Source: 55-13 sp964501275 (GTDB lineage: Bacteria; Armatimonadota; Fimbriimonadia; Fimbriimonadales; Fimbriimonadaceae). Taken from it: a stretch of 64,000 nt of DNA. The notes beneath the pieces were generated by a model. The model was not told where the DNA came from. It did no database searches and saw nothing but the letters and a program-made list of their open reading frames with translations. The number at the start of each line of letters is the position of its first letter. The first letter of the stretch is position 1. This document shows positions 31,919 to 40,941 of the stretch, piece by piece. Both the position numbers and the translations under genes were made by a program. Location: assembly GCA_964501275.1 (NCBI GenBank), contig CAZCSP010000005.1:62001-126000 (forward strand). Direction: 5' to 3'.

Positions 31919-32827
31919 TTAGGCGACCTCGCCGAGTTTCTGGAGTCTCTCTTGTGGGTTGAGGATTTCGGTGAGGCGGACGCCGAAGTTGTCTTCGATG
32001 ACCACGACCTCGCCGCGAGCTACGAGTCGGCCGTTGACCATCACGTCCACGGGCTCGCCGGCGGCTTTGTCGATCTCCACGATCGACCCGGTTCCGAGTT
32101 CGACCACGTCCTTCACCAACATCTTGACCCGGCCCAACTCCACGCTGATCTCCAACGGGATGTCCATGAGGAGTTCCAGGCCGTTCGCGTCTTCCAGCGG
32201 ATTGGCGGGACGGGGACTTTGCTCCGAAAGTCCACCGAGCACCTGTTGGAAAGGCACGGCATCGGGCTCCTCGATCGTCATTCCCAGAATCGAATGGGCG
32301 GTCTCGGAGTCCATGAGCCAGGTGACGTTGCCGTTGATCTCTTCCCCACTGACCGCGATCTGGGTGCGCACGATCTCCTCCGACTTCTGGAGGTTGGGGG
32401 GGAAGCTGAAAATCTGGAATCGGATGCTGAGGCCGCTCGCAACCACCGTCTCGTTCTTGACGTTCCCCACCGCCAGACAGATGCCTTGGACAATGCCCTC
32501 CATGACGGAACGCAGGTCGGCGACAATGTTCTCATCGAAGTCCTGCACGGGCTCTGGAAGCACGGAGTTGGCGAGGTCGGCGATGGTCTCTTGCGGGAGC
32601 AAGATCACCTGGGAGTTCTCCGGCAAACCGGCAAACGCAAACTGGATGACCATCATCGGAGAGCCGAGTTCGGCGTAGAGGTCGGCGGTTTTGGTGGCCA
32701 CCGTCAGCGGGTTCGCGAAGTTCACGGCGGCGCCGCAGGCTTCGCTGACCGTCATGGAGGTGGTCTGCCAAATCTGGCTTTGGACCGCGGTCAGCTTGTT
32801 GATGACTTCTTGAGGAATGTTGGACAT
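31919..32827 (-). CDS. fliY: Flagellar motor switch protein FliY/FliN type
   Basis: A 302-residue protein. The first 200 residues resemble the CheC/CheX-like phosphatase fold seen in FliY, although I cannot confirm the catalytic pattern. The last 75 residues are the SpoA (FliN) domain: LLMDIPLEISVELGRVKMLV, DVVELGTGSIVEIDKAAGEP and VARGEVVVIEDNFGVRLTEI. It forms the lower C-ring with FliM and FliG. Gene order fliM-fliY-fliO is as in Bacillus and Thermotoga. It begins 6 bp after fliM. Confidence 0.9.
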   Translation of the reverse strand: MSNIPQEVINKLTAVQSQIWQTTSMTVSEACGAAVNFANPLTVATKTADLYAELGSPMMVIQFAFAGLPENSQVILLPQETIADLANSVLPEPVQDFDENIVADLRSVMEGIVQGICLAVGNVKNETVVASGLSIRFQIFSFPPNLQKSEEIVRTQIAVSGEEINGNVTWLMDSETAHSILGMTIEEPDAVPFQQVLGGLSEQSPRPANPLEDANGLELLMDIPLEISVELGRVKMLVKDVVELGTGSIVEIDKAAGEPVDVMVNGRLVARGEVVVIEDNFGVRLTEILNPQERLQKLGEVA

Positions 32828-32833
32828 AGAGGG

Positions 32834-33877
32834 TTACTCGGAGATGCTATCGGTGACGGAAAAAACGAGCTTCTTGCCCTGGAGGGCGGGCTTGCCTTCG
32901 AACTTGGCGACGTTGCCGACCAGCAGATTCAGGTCGTTCTCCGTCTTCTGGTCGAGTTTGAGGACGTCGCCGGGTTTGAGGGCGAGGAAATCGTTGATGC
33001 TGAGGCGGGCTCCTCCCAACCGAACGGTGCAGTCCACCTGGGAGTTGTTGACTTGGTAGGAGAGCATTCGGCGGCTGGCGGCGCTGTGGCGGCGGTTGGA
33101 CCCGGCGAACCACTTCTGGGCGCTCAGCTTGGTGGTGATCGGCTTGAGGACCAGGTAGGGAATGCAGAGGCTCATCGCGCTGCGCTGCTGGCCGATCTTG
33201 ACCTCGAAGAGGATGGTCACGACGATGTCGTTGGGCGGGGCGATCTGGACGAACTGGGAGCTGGTCTCCATCCCCTCGATGCCGGGGTTGACGATGACCA
33301 CGCCCTCCCACGCGCTCTTGAGGGCCTGGAACATCCGCTCGATCATCTGCTTGACCAGAGGCCTCTCGATGTCGGTGAGGACGTTGCGGTTGATGCCTTT
33401 GCCGGGGCCGCCGAGCATCCGGTCGATCATGGTGAAGACGAGGCCGAATTCGATCTCCAACACAGCCTGCCCGGTCAGTGGCGGCAAGGACATGATGGTG
33501 AAGACCGACTGGTTGATGCTTCGCAGGTACTCCTCGTAGGGGACCTGCTCCAGGGAGATGAGGTCGATGTTGACCGGGGACCGGAGGTAAGCGCTGAGCC
33601 CGGACCCGGCGAGTCGGGCGAAGGTCTCGTGGAGCATCTGCAGGGTGCGCAGTTGGTCCTTGCTGAACTTGTCCGGTCGGCGGAAGTCGTAGACCTCGTA
33701 GGCAACGGCGGCGCGACTACCGGGGCGGGTGGCGGGCTGGAACTGGCCCAAGCCCAAGGAAGGCGCCGGGCGGGGTGCGGCCGTGGCGGCGGGTGCGGCG
33801 CCTGCGCCCGCGTCCCCCTCGTTTCCGAGCGAGTTCAAGAGCGCCTCGATTTCTGCCTGCGATAAGATTTCCGACAC
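32834..33877 (-). CDS. fliM: Flagellar motor switch protein FliM
   Basis: A 347-residue protein. The N-terminal SEILSQAEIEALLNSLGNE is the EIDALL-type CheY-binding segment, so the motor is expected to respond to CheY-P. An Ala/Gly/Pro linker follows (GAGAAPAATAAPRP), then the FliM middle domain with YEVYDFRRPDKFSKDQLRTL and the GxxG loop GGPGKGINRN, and a C-terminal SpoA domain. It is the first gene of the flagellar block in this window. The transcript start may lie in the inverted-repeat region beyond 33877. Confidence 0.94.
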   Translation of the reverse strand: MSEILSQAEIEALLNSLGNEGDAGAGAAPAATAAPRPAPSLGLGQFQPATRPGSRAAVAYEVYDFRRPDKFSKDQLRTLQMLHETFARLAGSGLSAYLRSPVNIDLISLEQVPYEEYLRSINQSVFTIMSLPPLTGQAVLEIEFGLVFTMIDRMLGGPGKGINRNVLTDIERPLVKQMIERMFQALKSAWEGVVIVNPGIEGMETSSQFVQIAPPNDIVVTILFEVKIGQQRSAMSLCIPYLVLKPITTKLSAQKWFAGSNRRHSAASRRMLSYQVNNSQVDCTVRLGGARLSINDFLALKPGDVLKLDQKTENDLNLLVGNVAKFEGKPALQGKKLVFSVTDSISE

Positions 33878-34016
33878 GGTTCAGAGCCTTCCTGACAGCT
33901 TTACCGGGCCGCGCGGTTTAAGTCGCATTCCGGGCTATCAGTAGATGTATCGGGGTTTGCCGGTTTTTCTTAAGGGTTGCTGGGGAGAAAAGTTAAAGTA
34001 GATTGTGAGGAACTTT

Positions 34017-34123
34017 CCCCTGGGAGCCCCGGCGTCCCGCCGGGCAGGAGGTTTGTAGCTTAACTACAAGCGCACATACAACTACAAGCCTCTTGCCCGG
34101 CGGGACGCCGGGGCTCCCAGGGG
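34017..34123. repeat. Large inverted repeat with 42-bp arms between peptidase gene and fliM
   Basis: The left arm (34017-34058) begins CCCCTGGGAGCCCCGGCGTC and ends GTTTGTAG. The right arm (34082-34123) is its reverse complement with two mismatches. Each arm also contains its own hairpin, CCCGGCG-TCC-CGCCGGG. The 23-nt loop has a further TTGTAG/CTACAA pairing. Single arms of the same sequence occur at 37945, 42063 and 45078. Confidence 0.9.
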
Positions 34124-34125
34124 AG

Positions 34126-35928
34126 TTACCGCGCCCTCTTTACTACCCTCGCCAAAGTGTAGGGGAATGCTTCTACGTCTACTGACGTGGGCTGGAAGCC
34201 CGTGTTGATGGAGAACGTTTCGCCGGGGGCTCGGGTGGTGACGATCTGCTCGGCGGTTTGGGGGCCTCGGCGGGCTACGATCTTGAATCTCAGGCGATAG
34301 GGCTCGGGGACTCCGCTTTGGGCGACCGTGATCCGGGTGCGCCACTTCCCTTCGATGCTGATCGGCTCGGCGTCTTGGACCGTTATCGTTGGGAACCGGG
34401 AGTTGTAGACCCACTGGTTCCAGAACCAGTCCAGTTTCTGACCGCTGGCCTTCTCAAAGTAGGGGAGCAGGTCGGGCCAAGTCGTGTCCTTGCCGACGCG
34501 ATCCTTGATCATGGCGCGCAACGCCTCCAAGACCTTCTCCCGCGTGATCTCGTCCTCCAACATCCGCACTACGTAAGCGCCGCGATAGTAGGTGGCGCTG
34601 TCGTTGGCGTGGGCGACGTTCATCTTGCTGAGGGGCAGATCGACGTTCATGGTGCGCAAACCCGCCTCCAGCGACCGGTCGGCGTTGTTCAGATAGACCA
34701 CGCTGTCGATGTACTGGGTGACGCCCTCGTTCCAGGTGTCGCGGACATAGGCGCTGGGGACGAGGCCGCCGAAGTAGGTGTGGGCGATCTCGTGGGACAT
34801 GAACCTGAGCGTGATGCCCTTTTGAAGCAGGGTGTGGCTGTAGCTCTCGATCCCGTAGTAGCCGGTGGCGTCGAAGCCATAGTAGTGGTCGAACGGGAAG
34901 GGTGCCAGGGTCTTCTCGAAGAAAGCGACCGCGTTCGCCATCGCCTGCACTTCCCGATCCCCCCGATCTTTCTCGGCCTGGCCCAGGTGGTAGGCGCGAT
35001 AGGTTTTGCCATTCACGACACCCTCCGCCGCCAGTTGATAGGCCCCGCCCATCACTTTCGGGAAGCTGATGGGGATGTCGCACTTGAAGGCCTTGATCTG
35101 CTCATCGGGACCAAGCGGGTCGTGCGAACCAAGGCTGTCCTTATCCACCTCCGGCCCCTCCGACTTCAACACCCAATCCTTCGGACCGATGATCCTAACG
35201 GCGCTGGTATGAGGAAGGCGCCCGGTACTGGGCAGCCACGAAGCGGTGAGATAGGCCTGACGGGAGTTGATCTTGTCCTCATCAGGGCTGTTGACCACGC
35301 CTTCGTACTCAAGGGTTAAGTCCTTGGGGGCGGTCTTGGTCCAAGGGATGAGAAGGCTCCCGGCTCGTACCAAGTCGCCTTCTTCCGGCGCGATCAGGGT
35401 ATCGCCGGCCTCTTTGACCCTGGAGGTCTTCAGTTTGTAAAGGTCCTGAAGGCGCAGGATCGGGGCGCGGGTGGTGCGTTTGCCATCGAAAGTGACCGTG
35501 GCCCGGATGGCGGCTTTGTTCTCGGCGGGAAACAGCCGAACGTCGGCTTTGATATGGCTGATTCGAGTCTCGATCCCCGCCCACTCCGGCATCTCTTTGC
35601 CAAACTTAAAGCCGTTGGCCGTCCGCAAGACGGGATGGACCGGATCATGATCCTGCTGAATGTCCTGGCGGGTGTGGAAAACGGCCCAGTAGGGCGCAGT
35701 GTCTTCCCAACCAGGAGGCGCGGGGATCATGCTGAACTTGATTGTGCGCAATCCGCCCCGGTCGCGGGCCATGGTGAAAAGGTAGTCGGCATCGGCCCGG
35801 TTCTGAAAAAGATCCCCCACCCGGGTCTCCACCCCGCTCCCGACCGCCGCCTTGGCGACGGTCAGGAACTGCTCGGGGCGGGTGATGTGCGGGGTTTGGA
35901 GGACGATAAGGGCGGCAAGGATCGTCAT
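34126..35928 (-). CDS. M1-like (gluzincin) metallopeptidase, exported
   Basis: A 600-residue protein starting at ATG 35928 with AAAGGA upstream; the in-frame extension beyond it only translates a repeat. A short hydrophobic start (TILAALIVLQT) may serve for export. The zinc site is SHEIAHTYFGG (around residue 380), and 17 residues later comes the Glu of TWNEGVTQY. M1 enzymes normally have 18 residues here, so the loop is one residue short. ATGYYGIESYSHT stands where GAMEN would be in M1 aminopeptidases. It is probably a secreted aminopeptidase, but substrate and exact subfamily are open. Confidence 0.8.
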   Translation of the reverse strand: MTILAALIVLQTPHITRPEQFLTVAKAAVGSGVETRVGDLFQNRADADYLFTMARDRGGLRTIKFSMIPAPPGWEDTAPYWAVFHTRQDIQQDHDPVHPVLRTANGFKFGKEMPEWAGIETRISHIKADVRLFPAENKAAIRATVTFDGKRTTRAPILRLQDLYKLKTSRVKEAGDTLIAPEEGDLVRAGSLLIPWTKTAPKDLTLEYEGVVNSPDEDKINSRQAYLTASWLPSTGRLPHTSAVRIIGPKDWVLKSEGPEVDKDSLGSHDPLGPDEQIKAFKCDIPISFPKVMGGAYQLAAEGVVNGKTYRAYHLGQAEKDRGDREVQAMANAVAFFEKTLAPFPFDHYYGFDATGYYGIESYSHTLLQKGITLRFMSHEIAHTYFGGLVPSAYVRDTWNEGVTQYIDSVVYLNNADRSLEAGLRTMNVDLPLSKMNVAHANDSATYYRGAYVVRMLEDEITREKVLEALRAMIKDRVGKDTTWPDLLPYFEKASGQKLDWFWNQWVYNSRFPTITVQDAEPISIEGKWRTRITVAQSGVPEPYRLRFKIVARRGPQTAEQIVTTRAPGETFSINTGFQPTSVDVEAFPYTLARVVKRAR

Positions 35929-35983
35929 GTCTATCCTTTGGACGTATGGGGACGGGTTTTCGGCGTTGGGGCTTACGGGGTTT

Positions 35984-36063
35984 GGGGAATCTGGCTTATC
36001 TGACCAATCTGACTTATCGGTCCTATCCCAACGCCGCAATGCCCAACGCCGCAACACCGTCCC
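35984..36063. repeat. Word repeats in the divergent peptidase/hrcA gap
   Basis: GAATCTGGCTTATCTGACCA and CTGACTTATCGGTC resemble the repeat at 10020-10078. AACGCCGCAATGCCCAACGC follows; a similar run is at 60056-60092. Promoters of both genes must be here or overlap it. Confidence 0.5.
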
Positions 36064-36086
36064 ACCAAGCCATACTAGAGTAAGAA

Positions 36087-37115
36087 ATGAGCGAACTTGA
36101 TCCGCGTAAGCAATCCATCCTTCAGGCGGTGATCATCGAGTATGTCGCCGGCAAGGAGCCGGTGGGCAGCGAGATGCTGGTGCAGAAGTACGACCTCGGG
36201 GTGAAGTCGGCGACGGTTCGGAACGAGTTGGCCGAGATGTCGGAGTTAGGCTATCTGGAGCAGCCGCACACCAGTGCGGGGCGGATTCCCAGCGACCTTG
36301 GCTACCGGTTCTATGTGGATCGGCTGTTGGACCAGAAAGAGCTGGAGTCGGCGGACAAGCAGCGGCTGCACCAAGTCTCGGAGGACGGCGAGGTATTGCA
36401 GAAACTATTACGCCAGACCACCCAAGCCCTTTCCCGGATCACCCACCTGATGAGCGTGGCGACCACGGTCCGCGACGTGGGGCTCTCCGTGCGGAGCGCC
36501 ATCGTCAGCGCGCTCGGCCCCAACCAGGCCCTGTTCGTCCTCGCCCTGAGCAATGGTCACATCGAGAACAAGATGATCGAATGTCCAGTTGGGCTGAGCC
36601 TGCAGGACGTGGGGATTGCGAATGAGCAGTTGCTCACGGCCGTCTCCGGCAAGACCCTAAGGAGCCTTGTTAAAGCCAAGACGCCGACCACCCCCAACTC
36701 TCCCGCTGCCGACAAACTGTTGGCTCTCATCTGGACCCAGCTTCGGGCGATGGCGAAGGACTCTACTCGGGGAATGATGGTGTCAGAGGGGGAGGAATTC
36801 ATGTTTGCCCAGCCTGAGTTCCAGCGCGACCTGAACGCCCTGGCCTCCTTCATCGACTACTTGAACTCCAGCGACGTGCTCTATGAGGCAGTGGGCGGAC
36901 AGGCGGCGGCGCAGACGGTGACCATCGGCAGGGAGAATCGGCAAGAGCAGCTTCACCAGATGTCGGTGGTGCGGCAGAGCTTTTTCGTGGGCGAGAACGA
37001 AGCGGGAGTAATCTCCCTGATCGGTCCCACCCGCATGGCCTACGACTCGGGGATTCCCCTGGTGGGCTACACGGCGAAGGTCTTGAGCGAGTCCTTAACC
37101 CGGTTCTTTGGCTAA
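36087..37115 (+). CDS. hrcA: Heat-inducible transcription repressor HrcA
   Basis: A 342-residue protein. The N-terminal winged helix has SILQAVIIEYVAGKEPVGSE, VKSATVRNELAEMSELGYLE and PHTSAGRIPSDLGYRFYVD. A GAF-like domain follows, and the C-terminus has the VSLIGPTRMAYDSGIP family signature. HrcA binds CIRCE elements to repress groE and dnaK operons and is stabilised by GroEL. Unusually, no grpE, dnaK or dnaJ follows; the next gene is on the opposite strand and overlaps the end by 4 nt. I see no CIRCE element nearby. Confidence 0.94.
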   Translation: MSELDPRKQSILQAVIIEYVAGKEPVGSEMLVQKYDLGVKSATVRNELAEMSELGYLEQPHTSAGRIPSDLGYRFYVDRLLDQKELESADKQRLHQVSEDGEVLQKLLRQTTQALSRITHLMSVATTVRDVGLSVRSAIVSALGPNQALFVLALSNGHIENKMIECPVGLSLQDVGIANEQLLTAVSGKTLRSLVKAKTPTTPNSPAADKLLALIWTQLRAMAKDSTRGMMVSEGEEFMFAQPEFQRDLNALASFIDYLNSSDVLYEAVGGQAAAQTVTIGRENRQEQLHQMSVVRQSFFVGENEAGVISLIGPTRMAYDSGIPLVGYTAKVLSESLTRFFG

Positions 37116-37825
37116 GGTCTAGCGGCAGCGAGGCGGTTTCGGGCTTGCTGTTGCCGCTCCTCCATGTCCTTCAAGTATTTGTCCGCCATCCGCTCAACGG
37201 TTTCCTCAGCGGCAATGGCCCGCTTTTCGGCCTTGGCATACTTGTCGAACTCCGCTCCGTTCATGAAGACCCATTCGCCATCGACTTTCTCGATCTTGGA
37301 TGCATCGAGAATCTTAAACATCTCCTCGTAGTAGTCGTGCAGCTTCCGGCGGGCTTTGAGCATTCGCTGCTCAACGGCAACTTGGTCTTCCGTTTTCGCG
37401 GTCAGAGACTTCTCTTTGATCTGCGCGGCGAAGCCTCTTCTCAGCTTGGCGAGGTCGTGGATGTAGGTTTCGTAGCATCGGTAGTAGTCGTGCAACTCCT
37501 TCCGGCTCTGCTTGCGCCCCGCTTTCGTCGCGATCCTCTCCCACTCCAAGGAGTTGTCGAGCGCCATCTTCTCGATGTCCGCATTGAACTTGGCCTCCAG
37601 CTTTTGGACTTTGGCAACGAAGTCTTTCATTTGGTTACCGAGTTCGCTGGAGGTCGCGAGACCGCTGACGTCCTTCTCTTCTCCGATCTGCGTCGCCTCG
37701 GCGATCTTCCGCACATCGTCGATCTCGCTCGCGCCGACGGTCGAGCGATGGTATGAGTTCATCACCCGATCCACGCTTACCGCGACTGCCGCCAACACCA
37801 GCACGCCGCCAAGAATCTTGTTCAT
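37112..37825 (-). CDS. Hypothetical coiled-coil protein with N-terminal membrane anchor
   Basis: A 237-residue protein. It has a short hydrophobic N-terminus (KILGGVLVLAAVAVSV), then an almost entirely charged helical body with heptad-like runs (FVAKVQKLEAKFNADIEKMA; EAEKRAIAAEETVERMADKY-like), so a long coiled coil is likely. The motif KELHDYYRCYE recurs as KLHDYYEEM about 70 residues later, an internal repeat. Function unknown. It converges with hrcA. A composite repeat lies just upstream of its start. Confidence 0.65.
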   Translation of the reverse strand: MNKILGGVLVLAAVAVSVDRVMNSYHRSTVGASEIDDVRKIAEATQIGEEKDVSGLATSSELGNQMKDFVAKVQKLEAKFNADIEKMALDNSLEWERIATKAGRKQSRKELHDYYRCYETYIHDLAKLRRGFAAQIKEKSLTAKTEDQVAVEQRMLKARRKLHDYYEEMFKILDASKIEKVDGEWVFMNGAEFDKYAKAEKRAIAAEETVERMADKYLKDMEERQQQARNRLAAARP

Positions 37826-37871
37826 CGCCTAGGTGATTCCACCTGGAGCATTGGTTTGCCCCTGGTAAAAG

Positions 37872-37985
37872 ATGTGGCATGGGCATCCTGCCCATGGGTT
37901 GTATGACATTCCAGTTTGTAGTGAGGAGACGAGTTCTCGGGCGGCTACGAGCCTGCTTCCCGGCGGGACGCCGGGGCTCCCACGG
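37872..37985 (-). repeat. Composite repeat, copy 1
   Basis: Read on the minus strand it starts with GTGGGAGCCCCGGCGTCCCG, then AAGCAGGCTCGTAG, a middle with CACTACAAAC, and ends with CATGGGCA-GGA-TGCCCATG and GCCAC. It fills the gap between the fcl stop and the start of the coiled-coil gene, ending 46 bp before that start. Confidence 0.85.
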
Positions 37986-38921
37986 TTACGCCAAGACCGC
38001 TTTGTTTTCCAGGAACCAGTTGTAGGCGCTTTGGATGCCTTGCTCCAGGCTGATCTTGGGGCGCCAGCCCATTGCGAAGAGCCGCTTCACATCCATCGTC
38101 TTCTCGGGGAAGCCGTCGGGCATGGAGGTGTCCCACTCGATCTCGCCTTGGTGGCCGACGATCTTTTTGATAGTCTCCGCCAACTCCCGGATCGACACCG
38201 AGGAGCCCGTTCCGACGTTTACATGGCCCGACACGCGCTCCTGCTCCAGTAGGAAGACGCAGGCATCGGCGATGTCGTCAGAGTGGAGGAACTCGCGGCG
38301 GGGGGTTCCAGTCCCCCAACAGGTCACGGTTCGGTTCGGCAACGCCTCATGGAACTTGCGGACCAGGGCGGGGAGGACATGGGAGGTTTGCAGGTTGTAG
38401 TTGTCCCGGTCGCCGTAAGCGTTGGGGGGCATGACGGTGAAGTAGTTCCTGCCAAACTGCCGCTGGATGGAGTCGCAAAGGTACAGGCCCGCGATCTTGG
38501 CGATGGCGTAGGGGGCGTTGGTGGGCTCAGGCTTGCCGGTCAATAGCGCATCCTCGGGAATCGGCTGGGCGGTTTCCCTGGGGTAGATGCAACTAGAGCC
38601 CAGGAACTGGAGTTGGGGAACGTCGGCCCGGTGGGCGCCCCAGATCACGTTCTGCTGAATCGTCAGGTTTTCGCCAATGAAGTCCGCCGGATAGGTTCGG
38701 TTGGCGTGGATGCCTCCCACCTTGGCCGCCGCCAAGATCACCGCGTCGGGCGTTTCCTGCGCATAGAAGGCATCTACCGCCGCCTGGTCCCGCAGGTCCA
38801 GTTCGTCGCGAGTCCGCACGACCACGTTCTCGTAGCCGCCCGCAAGCAGGCGCCTGTGGATCGCGCTTCCCACCAAACCTCGGTGGCCCGCCAGGAAAAT
38901 TTTATCGGTCTTCTTCAGCAC
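37986..38921 (-). CDS. fcl: GDP-L-fucose synthase
   Basis: A 311-residue SDR enzyme that epimerises and reduces GDP-4-keto-6-deoxymannose to GDP-L-fucose. It has the NADP fold KIFLAGHRGLVGSAI, the family motif AAKVGGIHANRTYPADF, FLGSSCIYPR and the YxxxK in PYAIAKIAG. PPNAYGDRDNYN matches substrate-site sequences of WcaG. Overlaps the end of gmd by 20 nt, so the two form one unit for fucose supply to surface glycans. Confidence 0.93.
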   Translation of the reverse strand: MLKKTDKIFLAGHRGLVGSAIHRRLLAGGYENVVVRTRDELDLRDQAAVDAFYAQETPDAVILAAAKVGGIHANRTYPADFIGENLTIQQNVIWGAHRADVPQLQFLGSSCIYPRETAQPIPEDALLTGKPEPTNAPYAIAKIAGLYLCDSIQRQFGRNYFTVMPPNAYGDRDNYNLQTSHVLPALVRKFHEALPNRTVTCWGTGTPRREFLHSDDIADACVFLLEQERVSGHVNVGTGSSVSIRELAETIKKIVGHQGEIEWDTSMPDGFPEKTMDVKRLFAMGWRPKISLEQGIQSAYNWFLENKAVLA

Positions 38922-39996
38922 TCTGATACACCCGGAACCCGCTTTCTTTCACCAGAGCCTCTTTCTTGGCGGTCTCCAGATCGGCGGCAACCATCTCCTT
39001 CACCAACTCCGGCAACTCGATCTTGGGCACCCAGCCCAGTTTCTCGCGCGCCTTCGTCGGATCTCCCAGGAGAGTTTCTACCTCAGTTGGGCGGTAGTAC
39101 TGCGGGTCCACTGCGACCAACGTCTTGCCCGTAGCTTTGTCTACGCCGACCTCCTTCTGGTCCTCTCCACGCCATTCCAATTCGATGCCGACTTCGCGGA
39201 AGGAGCGGTCTACGAAGTCGCGGACTGTGGCCTGTCGTCCAGTAGCCACCACATAGTCGTCGGGCTTGTCCATCTGGAGCATCATCCACATCATCTCCAC
39301 GTAGTCGCGGGCGTGGCCCCAGTCGCGCAGGGCGCTGAGGTTGCCCAGATAGAGCTTCTGCTGCAATCCAACCGAAATGCGGGCGGCGGCGCGGGTGATC
39401 TTTCGGGTGACGAACGTTTCGCCTCGCAATGGCGACTCATGGTTGAAGAGGATGCCGTTGGAGGCGTGCATCCCGTAGGCTTCGCGGTAGTTGACCACGA
39501 TCCAGTAGCCGTACATCTTGGCGACTGCATAGGGGCTTCGGGGGTAGAAGGGGGTGGTCTCCGATTGGGGAATCTCTTGAACTAGGCCGTAAAGCTCACT
39601 GGTCGAAGCCTGGTAGAACCGGACTTTTTTCTCTTGGCCCAGAATTCGGATGGCCTCCAGGAGTCGCAAAACGCCAACACCATCCACTTCGGCGGTGTAC
39701 TCGGGCGAGTCGAAACTGACTTTGACGTGGGACTGGGCGCCCAGGTTGTAGACTTCGTCCGGCTGGACCTTCTGGATTACCCTCACCAAGGAAGAGCTGT
39801 CCGTCAGGTCGCCGTAATGCAGGTACAGAGGCAGTCCCTGCTCATGGGTGTCGTGGAACAGGTGGTCGATGCGGGCGGTGTTGAACAGCGACGACCGCCG
39901 CTTGATGCCATGAACCTCGTACCCCTTGCCCAATAAAAACTCGGCAAGATAGGCTCCGTCTTGCCCGGTGATTCCCGTAATAAGCGCTTTCTTCAT
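38902..39996 (-). CDS. gmd: GDP-mannose 4,6-dehydratase
   Basis: A 364-residue SDR enzyme making GDP-4-keto-6-deoxymannose, the first step to GDP-fucose. Features: ALITGITGQDGAYLAEFLLG, GIKRRSSLFNTARIDHL, YNLGAQSHVKVSFDSPEYTA, the catalytic FYQASTSELYG and YAVAKMYGYW, and NHESPLRGETFVTRKITRA. It starts at ATG 39996 (MKKALITG) with AAAGGAT upstream; the longer in-frame version overlaps the glycosyltransferase gene. The C-terminus is slightly extended by a charged tail overlapping fcl. Confidence 0.94.
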   Translation of the reverse strand: MKKALITGITGQDGAYLAEFLLGKGYEVHGIKRRSSLFNTARIDHLFHDTHEQGLPLYLHYGDLTDSSSLVRVIQKVQPDEVYNLGAQSHVKVSFDSPEYTAEVDGVGVLRLLEAIRILGQEKKVRFYQASTSELYGLVQEIPQSETTPFYPRSPYAVAKMYGYWIVVNYREAYGMHASNGILFNHESPLRGETFVTRKITRAAARISVGLQQKLYLGNLSALRDWGHARDYVEMMWMMLQMDKPDDYVVATGRQATVRDFVDRSFREVGIELEWRGEDQKEVGVDKATGKTLVAVDPQYYRPTEVETLLGDPTKAREKLGWVPKIELPELVKEMVAADLETAKKEALVKESGFRVYQSAEEDR

Positions 39997-40054
39997 ATCC
40001 TTTGAACGGCTAACCTTAGCAGATTCCCTGCTACCTGCAAGTTCAGGACCATAC

Positions 40055-40933
40055 TCAGCTTCGCCGGATGATCTTGGGCAGTCCGATGGTCCAACGCAGC
40101 CCAAAACTGACAAGGGTAGTGGCAAACCCGATGATCGGGCCTTGATGCTTCCGCCGCAACCGCCACATTAAGGGCCAGCTCTCGGGAGTGTACACGGAGG
40201 TCATCCTTCGCCATAAGGAACGCAGGAGCGATTCGCTCCGTTCCTTCTTGTCATTAAATTCGCGCTGGTTCACAATCCCGGCCTGGGGTACAAGGAGCAG
40301 GCGATAGTCCAGTTTGCGAGCCTGGAGCCAAAGATCATGGTCGCTGGAATAGTGGGGTAGGAGATCGACATCCAGTTGAACGCTTTCAAAGAGCTCCATC
40401 GGGATGAGAACTCCCTGACCTCCGGTCAGCTGGATTTCAAAGGGCTCCATTGGAGCGTCGGTGGGCATCTTCCAGCGTTGCACGATCTTTCCAAAAAGCA
40501 GCGGACCCCAGTCCAACTGGTCGCTATACAAGAGACTCAGTTCTCCGTTTTCGGTCGGCGCATAAGCGGGCGAACAGGCGATGGTGCGCGTCTGTCCCTC
40601 AACGGCTTTGAGTAGCTTGGAGATTGAATCGGGCAGGAACTGGGTATCGGCGTTGGTGAACAGGCAGTAATCGACCTTCATCCCCTTGACCAGGTTCACT
40701 CCCTCGAACATACAGGCTGTCCAGAAATAGTCGCTGGGTACGTTGTGCTCAAGATAGATCTTGCCCGCCAGAGCTTCGGGAAGCGGATCTCCGGCATTGA
40801 CGACAATGATCTGCAAGTTTTCGACGGCTTGCCCAAGGATGGAATCGACGCAGATCGCCAGCAGATCCGCCTCGTTATAGGTGGGTATGACCGCAACGAC
40901 ATTGGGCGAATCTGTACTCACCGTATCGTCCAC
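40055..40933 (-). CDS. Glycosyltransferase family 2
   Basis: A 292-residue GT-A fold transferase. It starts VVAVIPTYNEADLLAICVDS, has the donor/metal motif FTNADTQFL (in place of DxD), and SSDHDLWLQARKLDYRL with the likely catalytic acidic residue. It has no long membrane anchor, but ends in a hydrophobic/basic segment (GFATTLVSFGLRWTIGLPKI). GTG 40933 is the likely start. It lies between nuoI and gmd, so it may use GDP-fucose or a related sugar; that is inference from position. Confidence 0.82.
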   Translation of the reverse strand: MDDTVSTDSPNVVAVIPTYNEADLLAICVDSILGQAVENLQIIVVNAGDPLPEALAGKIYLEHNVPSDYFWTACMFEGVNLVKGMKVDYCLFTNADTQFLPDSISKLLKAVEGQTRTIACSPAYAPTENGELSLLYSDQLDWGPLLFGKIVQRWKMPTDAPMEPFEIQLTGGQGVLIPMELFESVQLDVDLLPHYSSDHDLWLQARKLDYRLLLVPQAGIVNQREFNDKKERSESLLRSLWRRMTSVYTPESWPLMWRLRRKHQGPIIGFATTLVSFGLRWTIGLPKIIRRS

Positions 40934-40941
40934 GCAGGCGG

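Noticed and set aside
31652..33865. A 737-codon open frame on the plus strand opposite fliM, fliY and fliO
   Set aside because: It mirrors three certain genes on the other strand, has no family pattern and is rich in Asp, Gly, His and Val as expected for the complement of GC-rich coding DNA.
36064..36086. CIRCE operator before hrcA
   Set aside because: No TTAGCACTC/GAGTGCTAA pair is present in the gap.
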